From contig BPKH01000004.1 in assembly GCA_026005035.1 (NCBI GenBank), positions 124,001-188,000 of the forward strand: a DNA stretch of 64,000 nucleotides. Direction: 5' to 3'. Below, piece by piece: positions 45,001 through 55,671 of the stretch. Source of the stretch: Porticoccaceae bacterium. GTDB taxonomy: Bacteria > Pseudomonadota > Gammaproteobacteria > Pseudomonadales > Porticoccaceae. The first letter of the stretch is position 1, and every line of letters starts with the position of its first letter. The notes under the pieces are model-generated. The model was not told the DNA's origin. It ran no database searches and saw only the letters and a program-made list of their open reading frames with translations. Made by a program: the position numbers and the translations under genes.

Positions 45001-47009
45001 ACGCCTGGCTGCACGCCGCGACCCGGGCGCGGATCCGCTGTCTCGCCGATCCCCAGCGGGCCCAGGTGCTCGAGCGGCGCCTTGCGCAGATCGAGGAGGA
45101 GATCGCACGCACCACTACGGAGCTCGTCGCCTGCCGGGCCTGGGCCGCCTTTCTCGCCCGATTCCGCGGGAGCGTCCGAGAGGATCTGGTGACCTGGCGC
45201 AACACCCTGCGCCGGCTCGGCAAGGGCGCCGGCAAACACGCCGCCCAGCACCGCCGCGACGTCCGCCGCTACATGGAGCGCTGTGCCTCGGCCATCGCCG
45301 CCTGGATCCTGCCCCTGTGGCGGGTTTGGCAGAGCGCGCGCTCCGAGGTGGGGCAGTTCGACACCGCGATCGTCGACGAGGCGTCCCAGGCGAGCCTCGA
45401 GGCGCTCCTCCTCTTTGCCCTCGCCCGGCGCGTGGTGGTGGTGGGCGACGACAAGCAGAACAGTCCCGAGGCGGTGGGCGTGCCGGAGGAGAAGATCCAG
45501 GGCCTCATTCGCAGCCACCTGCGCAACCATCCCCACGCGAGCGAGTTCCGTCCCGACGCGAGCCTCTACGACCACGCCGACCGGATCGCCCCGGGCCGCG
45601 TGGTGCTGCGGCAACACTTCCGCTGCGTGCCGGAGATCATCGCCTTCAGCAACCGCCTCTGCTACACCGAGGCGCCACTCATCCCGTTGCGCCAGCCGGA
45701 GCCGGACCGGCTTCCGCCGCTTACGTCGGTGCTCGTGAGAGAGGGCCACTGCCGCGGCGAGCGGTCCCATCTCCTCAACGAGCCGGAGGCCGAGGCGCTC
45801 GTCGTGACCCTCTGCCGGCTGGTAAAGGATCCCCGCTACCGGGGCAAGACCTTCGGCGTGATCAGCCTCCAGGGTCAGGCCCAGGCGCAGTACATCGAGC
45901 GGCTCTTGGCCGAGCGCCTGGACGAGCGCGTCTTCGCCGAGCGGCGGCTGCGCTGCGGCACTCCGGCCAGCTTCCAGGGCGACGAGCGGGACGTGATCCT
46001 GCTCTCCATGGTGATCGCACCCAACAAGCGCTTTCGGGCGCTGGGCAGCGCGGCCGACCAGCGGCGCTACAACGTGGCCATGAGCCGCGCCCGCGACCAG
46101 GTGTGGCTCTTCCACAGCGTCACCTTAGAACAGCTCAACCCCGACGACCTGCGCGCGCAACTGCTGCGCCACTTCTTCGATCCCGGGGTGGCGCCTGAGG
46201 TCCTCGCCGAGGAGAAGCGCTTGGAGGAGGCGCTGATGCGGGATCGTGAGGCGGGGCTCAATCCGCCTTACCCCTACGAGAGCTGGTTCGAGGTCGACGT
46301 GGCCCTGGCCCTGTTGCAGCGCGGCTTTCGGGTGCGGTCCCAGGTGGTGGAGGAGCCCTACCGGATCGATCTGGTGGTGGAGGGCGACCACGCCCGCCTC
46401 GCCGTGGAGTGCGACGGCGACGAGTGGCACGGCGCCGACCGCTACGCGGCCGATCTCGCCCGCCAGCGGCAGCTGGAGCGGGCCGGGTGGCGCTTCGTGC
46501 GGGTGCGGGCCTCGTCCTTCTACGCCGACCGGCAGGCCGCCCTAGAGGCCGTGGCGGAGGCGGCGGCGGCCCTAGGCATTCGACCCTGGGGCCGGCGCCC
46601 CGCGGCACCGCCGGAGGCCGAGGATACCGAGAGCGCGCCCCTGGCGCTGGCCGAAGAGCACTCTGCGGGGCAGTCGGGGGTGGACTGCCCCGCCGCACCC
46701 CTTGCCCCGGCTGTCGGCGGCGCCGCGGGACGCCCGGCCGGCGGCGGGAACGGCCAGATCCTGCCCGACCCCCGCCGGGTACCCCGCGCCCAGTTGGAGC
46801 AGGCGCTTCTCCACCTCTTGGTCGTCTATGCGCCGGTGGACCGGGAGACCCTGCTGCGCCACTACGTGACCCACTGCGGCGAAGTCGAGCGGCTCGGCCC
46901 CCGGATCCGCAAGACGCTCGAGCAGGCCCTCGAGCATCTCGTCGAGCGTCGGCTGGTGATGCGCGACGGCCTGGATCGCCTTGCGCCCGCCCAAAGACTC
47001 AACGGCTGA
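42072..47009 (+). CDS. Very large SF1 helicase with C-terminal PD-(D/E)XK nuclease domain
   Basis: A 1645-residue protein. Residues 1-440 are a poorly conserved N-terminal region with a low-complexity acidic stretch. Walker A is GPPGTGKS (448-455), followed by ITAHAPRALEVLRDKLP. About 500 residues of long helices, likely coiled coil, separate it from the DEAxQ box VDEASQAS (near 1101-1108) with VVVVGDDKQNSP. Motifs FQGDERDVILLSMV (near 1301) and YNVAMSRARDQ (near 1334) complete an AAA_11/AAA_12-type SF1 helicase. Residues about 1400-1530 form an MTES_1575/Vsr-like nuclease: RID with D1433, then VECDG with E1446 and D1448, and WHG. The last 75 residues look like a winged helix as in DUF3320-type proteins. 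Single-gene helicase-nuclease fusions of this kind occur in anti-phage defence; function here is inferred. Confidence 0.88.
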   Translation: MDDAPDLIGFLAGFHELRSKPRPRYADERADVLWAHRLPRKAAGVRSPFVGGEPEPWLAVAKPPPPHPPSLGDDRLAPWLAGVDLADPEREPALRDAPAHPGEGNAAEVCEEEVAREAEAGGKPETSADDPCADWASGGEPAGGALEGEGREAVPAVAGATQATVEPYPRAEAEEALARWLAERWRPWAEEERRRRSHADLWRWLDRARRRLEEAPERYELVLAMGLLQWSEVRSPGVGEEGEEEDTGRGKEGATAVRRHLLVAPLELEFAAERGEIRLLSAGRFRLELDMLPAELRPRVEPSRLDRICEALEDDPGNVAPLAEFLNLIGNQLAPDAVIEPEQWEPPMVEGTQPHLCAAPAFVLWERRETGFAELCGQLWDAREALEQAGDAWRLLLGDVGADSPAADAPAEASAREVQRCYFPLPANEEQRRIAELLDRHPLVLVKGPPGTGKSQTIANLICHLLARGERVLITAHAPRALEVLRDKLPESLRPLCVAALGASREEQRILEESLGGILERADRDAPEALEREARRLEERLGALEAEQAEVINEQVALREAEVHPLELAGRYRGKPAEIARQLAEEAETLDWGLAVAADAPFPLSDSELDELAALLPDLAPRRGELAQDLGPDDLPDAPTFARWLQEAAAFEAQWDSDPLATLALSEIEALEEAVARLEVLAAPLEDHGGAFAKAVGDLMGGQAERWIALCAALRGARERAANPALEEVTWLETCERARLVKDLDIRIQHLEAGKWRGLGPLGPAPMRTTRHLLRSCRVAGRPPRTLEALRLLRDRLALEEELAGLCRDLGVEAPATWEGKRAWLASCGEALEPVLAFFGEGAGERLRDCAELRAALASTGGRLEARRRLEKAARQRRARDARAALRGLAERLAGAAAAEGAHPVVAELGLAVQEQSVESWERALDGRAALLAERRRLERAEELLAALEADCPGIGTRLWEFADQGKGQAHFVRLRDAWLHAATRARIRCLADPQRAQVLERRLAQIEEEIARTTTELVACRAWAAFLARFRGSVREDLVTWRNTLRRLGKGAGKHAAQHRRDVRRYMERCASAIAAWILPLWRVWQSARSEVGQFDTAIVDEASQASLEALLLFALARRVVVVGDDKQNSPEAVGVPEEKIQGLIRSHLRNHPHASEFRPDASLYDHADRIAPGRVVLRQHFRCVPEIIAFSNRLCYTEAPLIPLRQPEPDRLPPLTSVLVREGHCRGERSHLLNEPEAEALVVTLCRLVKDPRYRGKTFGVISLQGQAQAQYIERLLAERLDERVFAERRLRCGTPASFQGDERDVILLSMVIAPNKRFRALGSAADQRRYNVAMSRARDQVWLFHSVTLEQLNPDDLRAQLLRHFFDPGVAPEVLAEEKRLEEALMRDREAGLNPPYPYESWFEVDVALALLQRGFRVRSQVVEEPYRIDLVVEGDHARLAVECDGDEWHGADRYAADLARQRQLERAGWRFVRVRASSFYADRQAALEAVAEAAAALGIRPWGRRPAAPPEAEDTESAPLALAEEHSAGQSGVDCPAAPLAPAVGGAAGRPAGGGNGQILPDPRRVPRAQLEQALLHLLVVYAPVDRETLLRHYVTHCGEVERLGPRIRKTLEQALEHLVERRLVMRDGLDRLAPAQRLNG

Positions 47010-48582
47010 GGTCGCGGGCGAGCTTTTCGGCCACCATCACCGTGGGGGCGTGGGTGTTGCCGCTCGGGATGGAGGGGAACACCGAGGCGTCGGCCACGAA
47101 CAGGTTGGCGAAGCCGCGCAGGCGCAGATCGGGGCCGGTGACCGCCTCCGGGTCGTCGTCGCGCCCCATGCGGCAGGTGCAGGTGGGGTGGAAGATGGTG
47201 GTGGCGATGTCGCCGGCGGCGCGCACCAGTGCTTCCGGGGTGGCACAGGCCGCCCCCGGCTTGATCTCCACCGGGCGTAGGGACGCCACCGCCGGTTGGC
47301 GGGCGATCTCCCGGGTGATTTCGATGGCCCGCACGGCGAGCCGCCGGTCCTCTTCGGTGGCCAGGTAGTTGGGGTCGATCCGCGGCGGGTCCCGGGGATC
47401 GGGCCCCACGGCGTCCACCCGGCCGCGGCTCGTCGGGCGCAGGTTGCAGATGCTCGCCGTGATCCCCGGAAAGGGGTGGAGCTCGCGGCCCAGCCGTTCG
47501 GCGCTCATGGGTTGGACGTGGTATTCCAGATCCGGCCGCTCCACCTCCGGCGCCGAGCGCAGAAAGGCGCCCAGTTGGCTCGGCGCCATGGAGAGCGGCC
47601 CCGAGCGCCACAGGAGGTATTCGAGGGCCATCTTGGCCCGCCCGCGCAGGCTCTTCATGAGGCAGTTGAGGGTCACCGCCCCCTCGATGCGAAACTGCAC
47701 CCGGATCTGCAGGTGGTCCTGCAGCGCCGCCCCCACCCCCGGCAGGTGCAGCCGGCAGGGCAGCCCCGCCGCGCGCAGCCGCGCCTCGTCGCCGATGCCG
47801 CTGCGCTGGAGGATGCAAGGCGTGGCGACGGCCCCGGCGGCGAGGATCACCTGGCCCGCGGCGACCCGCTCCCGCCGGCCCTGGCGCAGGTACTCGACCC
47901 CTTCCACCCGCCCGTCCCGCCAGATCAGCCGGTCCACCAGCACCCCGGTGCGCACCTCGAGGTTGGGCCTAGAGCGCACCGGGTCGAGGAACGCCCGCTT
48001 GGCCGACAGGCGCAGCCCCCGCCGCTGGTTGACGTGGAAGTAGCCCACTCCCTCGTTGTCGCCGGTGTTGAAGTCGTCCCGGGGCGGGATCCCGTACTGG
48101 ATGCAGGCCTCTCGCCAGCGCTCGAGCACCTCCCAGGAGAGCCGCTGGCGCTCCACCCTGAGCTCGCCGCCCACCCCGTGGAATTCGCTCTCCCCGCCGA
48201 AGTAGTCCTCCGACTTGCGAAAGAGCGGCAGGACGCTCGCCCAGTCCCAGCCCGGCAGCCCCCAGCCGTCGTAGTCCTGGCGCTGGCCGCGCATGTAGAT
48301 CATGCCGTTGATGGCGCTCGACCCGCCGAGCACCTTGCCGCGGGGGTAGGGGAGAGCGCGGCCGTTGAGGCCCGGCTGGGGGGTGGTCTGGTAGCACCAG
48401 TCGGCGCGGGGGTTGCCCATGGCGAACAGGTAGCCCACCGGGATGTGAAACCACAGCCAGCGGTCCTCGCCGCCCGCCTCGAGGAGCAGCACGCGCCGCG
48501 CCGGATCCGCCGAGAGGCGGTTGGCGAGCACGCAACCCGCGCTGCCCGCGCCGACGATCAGGGTGTCGAACGTTCGCTCCAT
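46999..48582 (-). CDS. GMC-family FAD-dependent oxidoreductase (choline dehydrogenase-like)
   Basis: A 527-residue glucose-methanol-choline oxidoreductase. It has the FAD loop LIVGAGSAGCVLANRL, EAGGED, the GMC signature GKVLGGSSAINGMIYMRG, LAAGAVATPCILQRSGIG and the C-terminal HPTCTCRMG and PSIPSGNTHAPTVMVAEKLA with the catalytic His/Asn region. Oxidises an alcohol, exact substrate unknown; choline, alkanols and polyethylene glycol are known for relatives. It overlaps the convergent helicase gene by 11 bases and follows the GNAT gene by 21 bases on its strand. Confidence 0.88.
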   Translation of the reverse strand: MERTFDTLIVGAGSAGCVLANRLSADPARRVLLLEAGGEDRWLWFHIPVGYLFAMGNPRADWCYQTTPQPGLNGRALPYPRGKVLGGSSAINGMIYMRGQRQDYDGWGLPGWDWASVLPLFRKSEDYFGGESEFHGVGGELRVERQRLSWEVLERWREACIQYGIPPRDDFNTGDNEGVGYFHVNQRRGLRLSAKRAFLDPVRSRPNLEVRTGVLVDRLIWRDGRVEGVEYLRQGRRERVAAGQVILAAGAVATPCILQRSGIGDEARLRAAGLPCRLHLPGVGAALQDHLQIRVQFRIEGAVTLNCLMKSLRGRAKMALEYLLWRSGPLSMAPSQLGAFLRSAPEVERPDLEYHVQPMSAERLGRELHPFPGITASICNLRPTSRGRVDAVGPDPRDPPRIDPNYLATEEDRRLAVRAIEITREIARQPAVASLRPVEIKPGAACATPEALVRAAGDIATTIFHPTCTCRMGRDDDPEAVTGPDLRLRGFANLFVADASVFPSIPSGNTHAPTVMVAEKLARDLSR

Positions 48583-48603
48583 GGCTGTCCTCCGCGGGCG
48601 ATT

Positions 48604-49212
48604 CTAGCAGGCCGCCTCGGGGTGGAGGGGTTTGAGGTAGAACACCATCGGCTTGGGGGAGGCCTCGGCCTCGTCCAGATCCCGCCAGCTGAAGGTGGTG
48701 CGCAGGTGCTCCGCCCGCCGGTAGCCGAAGCGCGCCCAGACCGGGTCCAGGGGGCGCCAGTCGGCGGGGCGGCGTGGGTGGTCGGCGGGCCGCTCCACGG
48801 CGCAGAAGGCGGCGAGGCGCATCCCGGGGAGAGCGCGCGCGTGCGCCTCCCGGGCGGCGAAGAAGTGGCGGTAGATGCCCTGTCCCCGGTATTCGGGCAA
48901 CAGCACCGACTCGGCGCAGTAGAAGACCTCATCCACCGGGATTCCGGCGTTCAGGAAGGGGCGCTGGAAGTCGGGCTCTTCTTCGGCGAGGGCGATCCCG
49001 GTGGAAGCGCCCACCACCCGTTCGCCGTCCAGGGCCAGCACGGCCATGCTGGTGGCTCCCCGCACGTAGGTGCCGAGGTAGCGGGCCTCGTAGTCCGCCG
49101 ATCCCTCGTAGAGGTAGGGGAACTCGCGGAAGACGCGGATGCGCAGGGCCGCCAGGGATTCCAGCCAATCGCCGATCTCGGCGGAGCGGGCGATGTGGAG
49201 GGAGAGCGCCAC
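48604..49212 (-). CDS. GNAT-family N-acetyltransferase
   Basis: A 202-residue protein with the acetyl-CoA loop [19 protein letters not shown] (R-G-Q-G-I) and a preceding strand [16 protein letters not shown], as in GNAT enzymes. The N terminus ([22 protein letters not shown]) matches a subgroup often found alone in Proteobacteria. The GTG at 49212 follows the ettA stop by 2 bases, so it is translated with ettA. The acceptor is unknown. Confidence 0.82.
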   Translation of the reverse strand: MALSLHIARSAEIGDWLESLAALRIRVFREFPYLYEGSADYEARYLGTYVRGATSMAVLALDGERVVGASTGIALAEEEPDFQRPFLNAGIPVDEVFYCAESVLLPEYRGQGIYRHFFAAREAHARALPGMRLAAFCAVERPADHPRRPADWRPLDPVWARFGYRRAEHLRTTFSWRDLDEAEASPKPMVFYLKPLHPEAAC

Positions 49213-49214
49213 GG

Positions 49215-50882
<1,668 letters not shown>

Positions 50883-51005
50883 GGGCGGACGAGAATCGAT
50901 CGCGGGGGCGGGATTGTAGCCCAACCGGCCGCCCGGAGTGGCGCCGCTACCCCCCCTTGGGCCCATCGTGTACAATGCCGCGCCCTCAAGCCCGCGGGAA
51001 TCTCC

Positions 51006-52280
51006 ATGTACGACCGCCAGCGGACCCTCGAAGTCGTCGATCCCGAGCTCTGGCAGGCGATCCGCGCCGAAGAGCGCCGCCAGGAAGAGCACCTGGAGCT
51101 CATCGCCTCGGAGAACTACGCGAGCCCCGCGGTGATGGCCGCCCAGGGGACGGTGTTGACCAACAAGTACGCCGAGGGCTACCCGGGGCGGCGCTACTAC
51201 GGTGGTTGCGAGCACGTCGACGAGGCGGAGCGGCTCGCCGTCGAGCGCGCCATGGCGCTGTTTGACTGCGACTACGCCAACGTCCAGCCCCACTCGGGGG
51301 CCCAGGCCAACGCCGCGGTCTTTCTCGCTCTGGCCGAGCCCGGCGACGTGGTGATGGGGATGAGCCTCGCCGAGGGCGGCCACCTCACCCACGGCAGCCC
51401 GGCCAATTTCTCGGGCAAGCTCTACCGGATCGTCCCTTACGGTTTGGACCCCGCCACCGGGCTCATCGACTACGAGGCGCTCGAGCGGCTCGCCCGCGAG
51501 CATCGCCCCAAGATCCTGATCGGCGGCTTTTCCGCCTATTCCCGCCGGGTGGACTGGGCGCGCATGCGGCGCATCGCCGACGAAGTGGGGGCCTGGTTTT
51601 GGGTCGACATGGCCCATGTGGCGGGACTGGTGGCGGCGGGCGAGTACCCGAGCCCCCTGCCCCACGCCCACGTGGTGACGAGCACCACCCACAAGACCCT
51701 GCGCGGGCCGCGGGGGGGGCTCATCCTCGCCCGCGGGCAGGACGAAGCCTTCTACAAGAAGCTCAATTCCGCCGTCTTTCCGGGCACCCAAGGGGGGCCG
51801 CTGATGCACGTGATCGCCGCCAAGGCGGTGGCTTTCCGCGAGGCGCTCACCCCGGAGTTTCGCACCTACCAGCGCCAGGTGGTGCAAAACGCCCGGGCCA
51901 TGGCGGAAGTGATCGCTGCGCGCGGCTATCGGATCGTCTCCGGCGGCACCGACAACCACCTGATGCTCATCGATCTGATCGGCAAGCCCTACACCGGCAA
52001 GGACGCCGATGCGGCCCTCGGGCGCGCGCACATCACCGTCAACAAGAACTCGGTGCCCGGAGATCCCCGCTCGCCCTTCGTCACCTCGGGACTGCGCATC
52101 GGCACGCCGGCCATCACCACCCGCGGATTCGGCGAGGCGGAGTGCCGCGAGTTGGCCGGCCTCCTGTGCGATGTGTTGGACGCCCTGGAAGCGGGCGACG
52201 CCGAGTCGACCATCGCCCGGGTGCGGGAGCGCGCCCTGGAACTCTGCCGGCGCTTTCCGGTCTACGGCGGCCGCCCCTAG
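51006..52280 (+). CDS. glyA: Serine hydroxymethyltransferase
   Basis: A 424-residue PLP enzyme interconverting serine and glycine with tetrahydrofolate. It has [32 protein letters not shown] (in part), the PLP lysine in [32 protein letters not shown] and the usual C terminus. A TACAAT box (50971-50976) lies 30 bases before the ATG and may be the -10; no good -35 is seen. It precedes nrdR and the riboflavin genes, the standard gammaproteobacterial order. Confidence 0.96.
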   Translation: MYDRQRTLEVVDPELWQAIRAEERRQEEHLELIASENYASPAVMAAQGTVLTNKYAEGYPGRRYYGGCEHVDEAERLAVERAMALFDCDYANVQPHSGAQANAAVFLALAEPGDVVMGMSLAEGGHLTHGSPANFSGKLYRIVPYGLDPATGLIDYEALERLAREHRPKILIGGFSAYSRRVDWARMRRIADEVGAWFWVDMAHVAGLVAAGEYPSPLPHAHVVTSTTHKTLRGPRGGLILARGQDEAFYKKLNSAVFPGTQGGPLMHVIAAKAVAFREALTPEFRTYQRQVVQNARAMAEVIAARGYRIVSGGTDNHLMLIDLIGKPYTGKDADAALGRAHITVNKNSVPGDPRSPFVTSGLRIGTPAITTRGFGEAECRELAGLLCDVLDALEAGDAESTIARVRERALELCRRFPVYGGRP

Positions 52281-52321
52281 GCGCTGTGGTAGAATGCGGG
52301 CCCCGTCCCGCGGGCCTCGCC

Positions 52322-52795
52322 ATGTATTGCCCCTTCTGTGGCGCCGAAGACACCAAGGTGATCGATTCCCGCCTGGTGGCGGAGGGCAGCCAGGTGCGCC
52401 GGCGCCGCGAGTGCCTTTCCTGTCGGGAGCGCTTCACCACCTATGAGGTGGCGGAGCTTTTGATGCCGCGGGTGATCAAGCGCGACGGCACCCGCGAGCC
52501 CTTCGACGAACACAAGCTCCGCTCGGGGCTGCAGCGGGCGCTCGAGAAGCGGCCGGTGAGCGTGGAGGCCGTGGAGGCGGCCATCACCGCCATCAAGCAC
52601 CGCCTGCAGACCGCCGGCGAGCGTGAGGTGCCTTCCCGGACCATCGGCGAGCTGGTGATGGAAGAGTTGCGCCACCTGGACCAGGTGGCCTACGTGCGCT
52701 TTGCCTCCGTCTACCGCAGCTTCCAGGACATCAGCGAATTCCGCGCCGAACTGGATCGACTGGAGGGCGCGGTCCAGGGCGACCGGGAGCGATGA
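52322..52795 (+). CDS. nrdR: Transcriptional repressor NrdR
   Basis: A 157-residue repressor of ribonucleotide reductase genes. The zinc ribbon is [17 protein letters not shown] and [17 protein letters not shown] (C3, C6, C31, C34), followed by an ATP-cone ([27 protein letters not shown]). A TAGAAT box lies at 52290-52295. Its stop overlaps the ribD start (ATGA). No ribonucleotide reductase gene is in the window. Confidence 0.96.
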   Translation: MYCPFCGAEDTKVIDSRLVAEGSQVRRRRECLSCRERFTTYEVAELLMPRVIKRDGTREPFDEHKLRSGLQRALEKRPVSVEAVEAAITAIKHRLQTAGEREVPSRTIGELVMEELRHLDQVAYVRFASVYRSFQDISEFRAELDRLEGAVQGDRER

Positions 52796-53906
52796 CGGAA
52801 TTTGGCCCCTTCGACTACCACTGCATGGCGCGCGCCCTGCAGCTCGCCGAGCGCGGTCGCTACAGTTGCGATCCCAATCCGCGGGTGGGCTGCGTGATCG
52901 CCCGCGGCGGCGCAAATCGTCGGCGAGGGATTTCACCGCCGCGCCGGAGAGGCCCACGCCGAGGTGGAGGCGCTGCGCCAGGCGGGGGAGGCGGCCCGGG
53001 GCGCGACCGCCTACGTGACCCTCGAACCCTGCAACCACCAGGGGCGCACTGGCCCCTGCAGCCGGGCGCTGATTCGGGCGGGCATCGCCGAGGTGGTCTA
53101 CGGCACCGCCGATCCCCACCCCCGGGCCGGCGGTGGACTCGCGACCCTGCGGGCGGCCGGCGTGCGGGTGCGCGGCCCCCTGCTGGAGCGCCAGTGCCGC
53201 GCCCTCAACGCGGGTTTTTTCCGCCGCCTCGAGGGTGGCCGCCCCCTGGTGGTGGCCAAGGTGGCGGCGAGCCTCGACGGTCGCACCGCCATGGCCAGCG
53301 GCGAGGCGCGCTGGATCACCGGGGAGGCGGCGCGGCGCGACGTCCAGCGCCTGCGCGCCGAGAGTTCTGCGGTGCTCACCGGTATCGGCACCGTGCTCGC
53401 CGACGATCCCCACTTGGGGGTGCGCGCCGCCGATTTGCCCCTGCCGCCGAGCGGAGGCCGCCTGGGCGGCGCGCCGGCAACCCCTGCGGGTGGTGGTGGA
53501 CAGCCGCGCGCGGACCCCGGCCACCGCGCGGCTCTTCGCCGCCCCGGGGCCGGTGGCGGTGGCCACCGCGGGGCCCGCGGGTCCCTGGCCACCGGGCACC
53601 CTTCACCTGCCGTTGCCGGACGCCGAGGGGCGGGTGGATCTGGTCGCGCTCCTCGCCGCCCTGGCGGAGCGCGAGTGCAACCAGGTCCTGGTGGAAGCGG
53701 GCCCGCGCCTGCTCGGCGCCCTGTTGCGCGCCGGCCTGGTGGACCGACTGGTGGTCTATCTGGCGCCAAAACTCTTGGGTTCGAGCGCCCGCCCGCTCGC
53801 GGAATTTTCCGTGGCGCGCTTGGCGGAGGCGCTGGAACTCGCCGTGGAGGAGATCCGCCCGGTGGGGCGCGATCTGCGGCTCACCGCCCGCGTGGAGGCT
53901 GCCTGA
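52792..53906 (+). CDS. ribD: Riboflavin biosynthesis deaminase/reductase RibD, two frameshifts
   Basis: RibD deaminates and then reduces the pyrimidine intermediate of riboflavin synthesis. The first 40 residues ([20 protein letters not shown]) read in frame from the ATG overlapping nrdR. Near 52911 the frame shifts, giving [20 protein letters not shown] with the zinc HAE and [16 protein letters not shown]. Near 53465 it shifts again to the reductase end ([34 protein letters not shown]). All deaminase zinc ligands and the reductase core are present. The gene is needed for FMN unless riboflavin is imported and the rest of the operon is intact, so errors in the sequence are more likely than loss. 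Confidence 0.88.
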
Positions 53907-54514
53907 TGTTCACGGGGATCGTCGAAGCGGTGGGCGAGGTGGTGGCGGTGGAGCGCCGCGGCGCGGCGCTCGCCCTGGCCGTGGACGCCCGCGATCTGGA
54001 TCTGAGCGGCGCGCGGGTGGGCGAGAGCATCGCCGTGGACGGCGTGTGCCTGACCGCCACCGCCTTCGACGGCCGCCTGTTTTGGGCCGACCTCTCCCCC
54101 GAGACGCTGGCCCTGACCACGCTCGGAGCGGTGGAGGTCGGGCGGCGCGTCAATCTCGAACGGGCCATGCCCGCCCAAGGCCGCTTCGGCGGCCACCTGG
54201 TGACCGGCCACGTGGACGGGGTGGGGGAGGTGGTGGCGCGCGCCCTGGAGGGGGACGGCGTGCGCCTGCGGATCCGCGCACCGCAAGCCCTCGCCCCCTA
54301 CCTGGCGCGCAAGGGTTCGGTGGCCGTGGACGGCGTGAGCCTGACCGTCAACGAGGTGGCGGGCGCGGAGTTCGCCCTCGCGCTGATCCCCCACACCCTC
54401 GCCCACACCACGCTGGATCAATGCGACGTGGGGCGCAGGGTCAATCTCGAGGTGGACATCATCGCCCGCTATTTGGAGCGCCTGCTCGCCGCGGGCGGAG
54501 GACCAGGGTCATGA
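53906..54514 (+). CDS. ribE: Riboflavin synthase, alpha chain
   Basis: A 202-residue trimeric enzyme that dismutates two lumazines into riboflavin. It starts [12 protein letters not shown] and has two homologous barrels, each with a VDGVCLT/VDGVSLTVNEV-type motif, plus GHLVTGHVDGVGEV. Its ATG shares one base with the ribD stop (TGATG) and its stop overlaps ribBA. Called ribC in some E. coli nomenclature. Confidence 0.95.
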   Translation: MFTGIVEAVGEVVAVERRGAALALAVDARDLDLSGARVGESIAVDGVCLTATAFDGRLFWADLSPETLALTTLGAVEVGRRVNLERAMPAQGRFGGHLVTGHVDGVGEVVARALEGDGVRLRIRAPQALAPYLARKGSVAVDGVSLTVNEVAGAEFALALIPHTLAHTTLDQCDVGRRVNLEVDIIARYLERLLAAGGGPGS

Positions 54515-55671
54515 AACTCAACACCATCGAAGAGATCATCGAGGACATCCGGCAGGGCAGGATGGTCATCCTCATGGACGACGAGGACCGGGAAAACGAG
54601 GGCGACCTGATCATGGCCGCGGCGCGGGTGCGCCCCGAGGACATCAATTTCATGGCCAAGTACGCCCGCGGCCTGATCTGCCTGACCCTGACCCCCGAGC
54701 GCTGCCGCCAGCTCAACCTGCCGCTCATGGTGGAGGACAACGGCTCGCCCAACCGCACCAACTTCACCGTCTCCATCGAGGCCGCCGAGGGGGTCACCAC
54801 CGGCATCAGCGCCCACGATCGGGCGCGCACCATCCAGGTGGCGGTGGCGCCCAACGCCAGTCCCGCGGACATCGTCCAGCCGGGGCACATCTTTCCGCTG
54901 ATGGCGCAACCGGGGGGCGTGCTGACCCGCGCCGGCCACACCGAGGCGGGCTGCGACCTGGCGCGGCTCGCCGGCTACGAGCCGGCGGCGGTGATCGTCG
55001 AGATCATGAACGACGACGGGACCATGGCCCGCCGCCCCGATCTGGAGAAATTCGCCGCCCAACACGGCCTCAAGATCGGCACCATCGCCGATCTGATCCA
55101 ATACCGGCTGGCCCACGAGAAAACCGTCGAGTGCGTCAAGGTGCGCCGGATTCTCACCGACTATGGGCCGTTCCGGCTGCACACCTACCGCGACTTGGCC
55201 CGGGGTGGCTACCATCACGCCCTGGTCAAGGGGGAGATCCACCCCGAGCGGCCGGTGCTGGTCCGCGTCCACGTGCCGAGTCCCTGGCGCGATCTCCTCG
55301 CCCTGCGCGAGCCCGGGCGGGAACACTACGTGCGCTGGACCATGCACCGGGCCATGGAGCGGATCGCCGCCGCCGACTGCGGAGTGCTCATCTTGATCCA
55401 CCAGCCCGTGGAGCAGGCCGACAGCGGTACCTATCTGGAACACCACCTGGAGGAGCTGTTCGGCGAGCGGGTGCGCCGCACCCAGCCGGGTTCCGAGCAC
55501 ATCCAGTTCCAGCAGGTGGGGGTCGGCTCGCAGATCCTCCGCGATCTGGGGATCAAGCGGATGCGCCTGCTGGGGGCGCCCATCAAGTACGCCGGCCTGT
55601 CCGGGTTCGGCCTCGAGGTGGTGGAGACCATTCCCGCCAGTGCCGAAGACGAAGAGGAGCTCCACCCGTGA
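54511..55671 (+). CDS. ribBA: 3,4-dihydroxy-2-butanone 4-phosphate synthase with degenerate GTP cyclohydrolase II domain
   Basis: A 386-residue two-domain protein. The N-terminal RibB half is complete: MVILMDDEDRENEGDLIMAA, GVTTGISAHDRARTI, and GGVLTRAGHTEAGCDLARLAG. The C-terminal half has the RibA fold (LKIGTIADLIQYR linker, ENGVGSQ-like QVGVGSQILRDLGIKRMRLL) but where active RibA has H-S-E-C and C-D-C-G zinc cysteines it reads VRVHVPSPWRDLLAL, so it cannot bind catalytic zinc. Such RibB-degenerate-RibA proteins are common in Proteobacteria. The active cyclohydrolase is the separate ribA at 58282. Confidence 0.93.
   Translation: MKLNTIEEIIEDIRQGRMVILMDDEDRENEGDLIMAAARVRPEDINFMAKYARGLICLTLTPERCRQLNLPLMVEDNGSPNRTNFTVSIEAAEGVTTGISAHDRARTIQVAVAPNASPADIVQPGHIFPLMAQPGGVLTRAGHTEAGCDLARLAGYEPAAVIVEIMNDDGTMARRPDLEKFAAQHGLKIGTIADLIQYRLAHEKTVECVKVRRILTDYGPFRLHTYRDLARGGYHHALVKGEIHPERPVLVRVHVPSPWRDLLALREPGREHYVRWTMHRAMERIAAADCGVLILIHQPVEQADSGTYLEHHLEELFGERVRRTQPGSEHIQFQQVGVGSQILRDLGIKRMRLLGAPIKYAGLSGFGLEVVETIPASAEDEEELHP

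Noticed and set aside
43839-46115. Long antisense frame within the helicase gene
   Set aside because: No motifs; codon pattern is that of the reverse complement of the helicase.
52280-54520. An FMN riboswitch for the riboflavin genes
   Set aside because: The genes overlap each other and the short glyA-nrdR gap has no room for or trace of the conserved RFN element.
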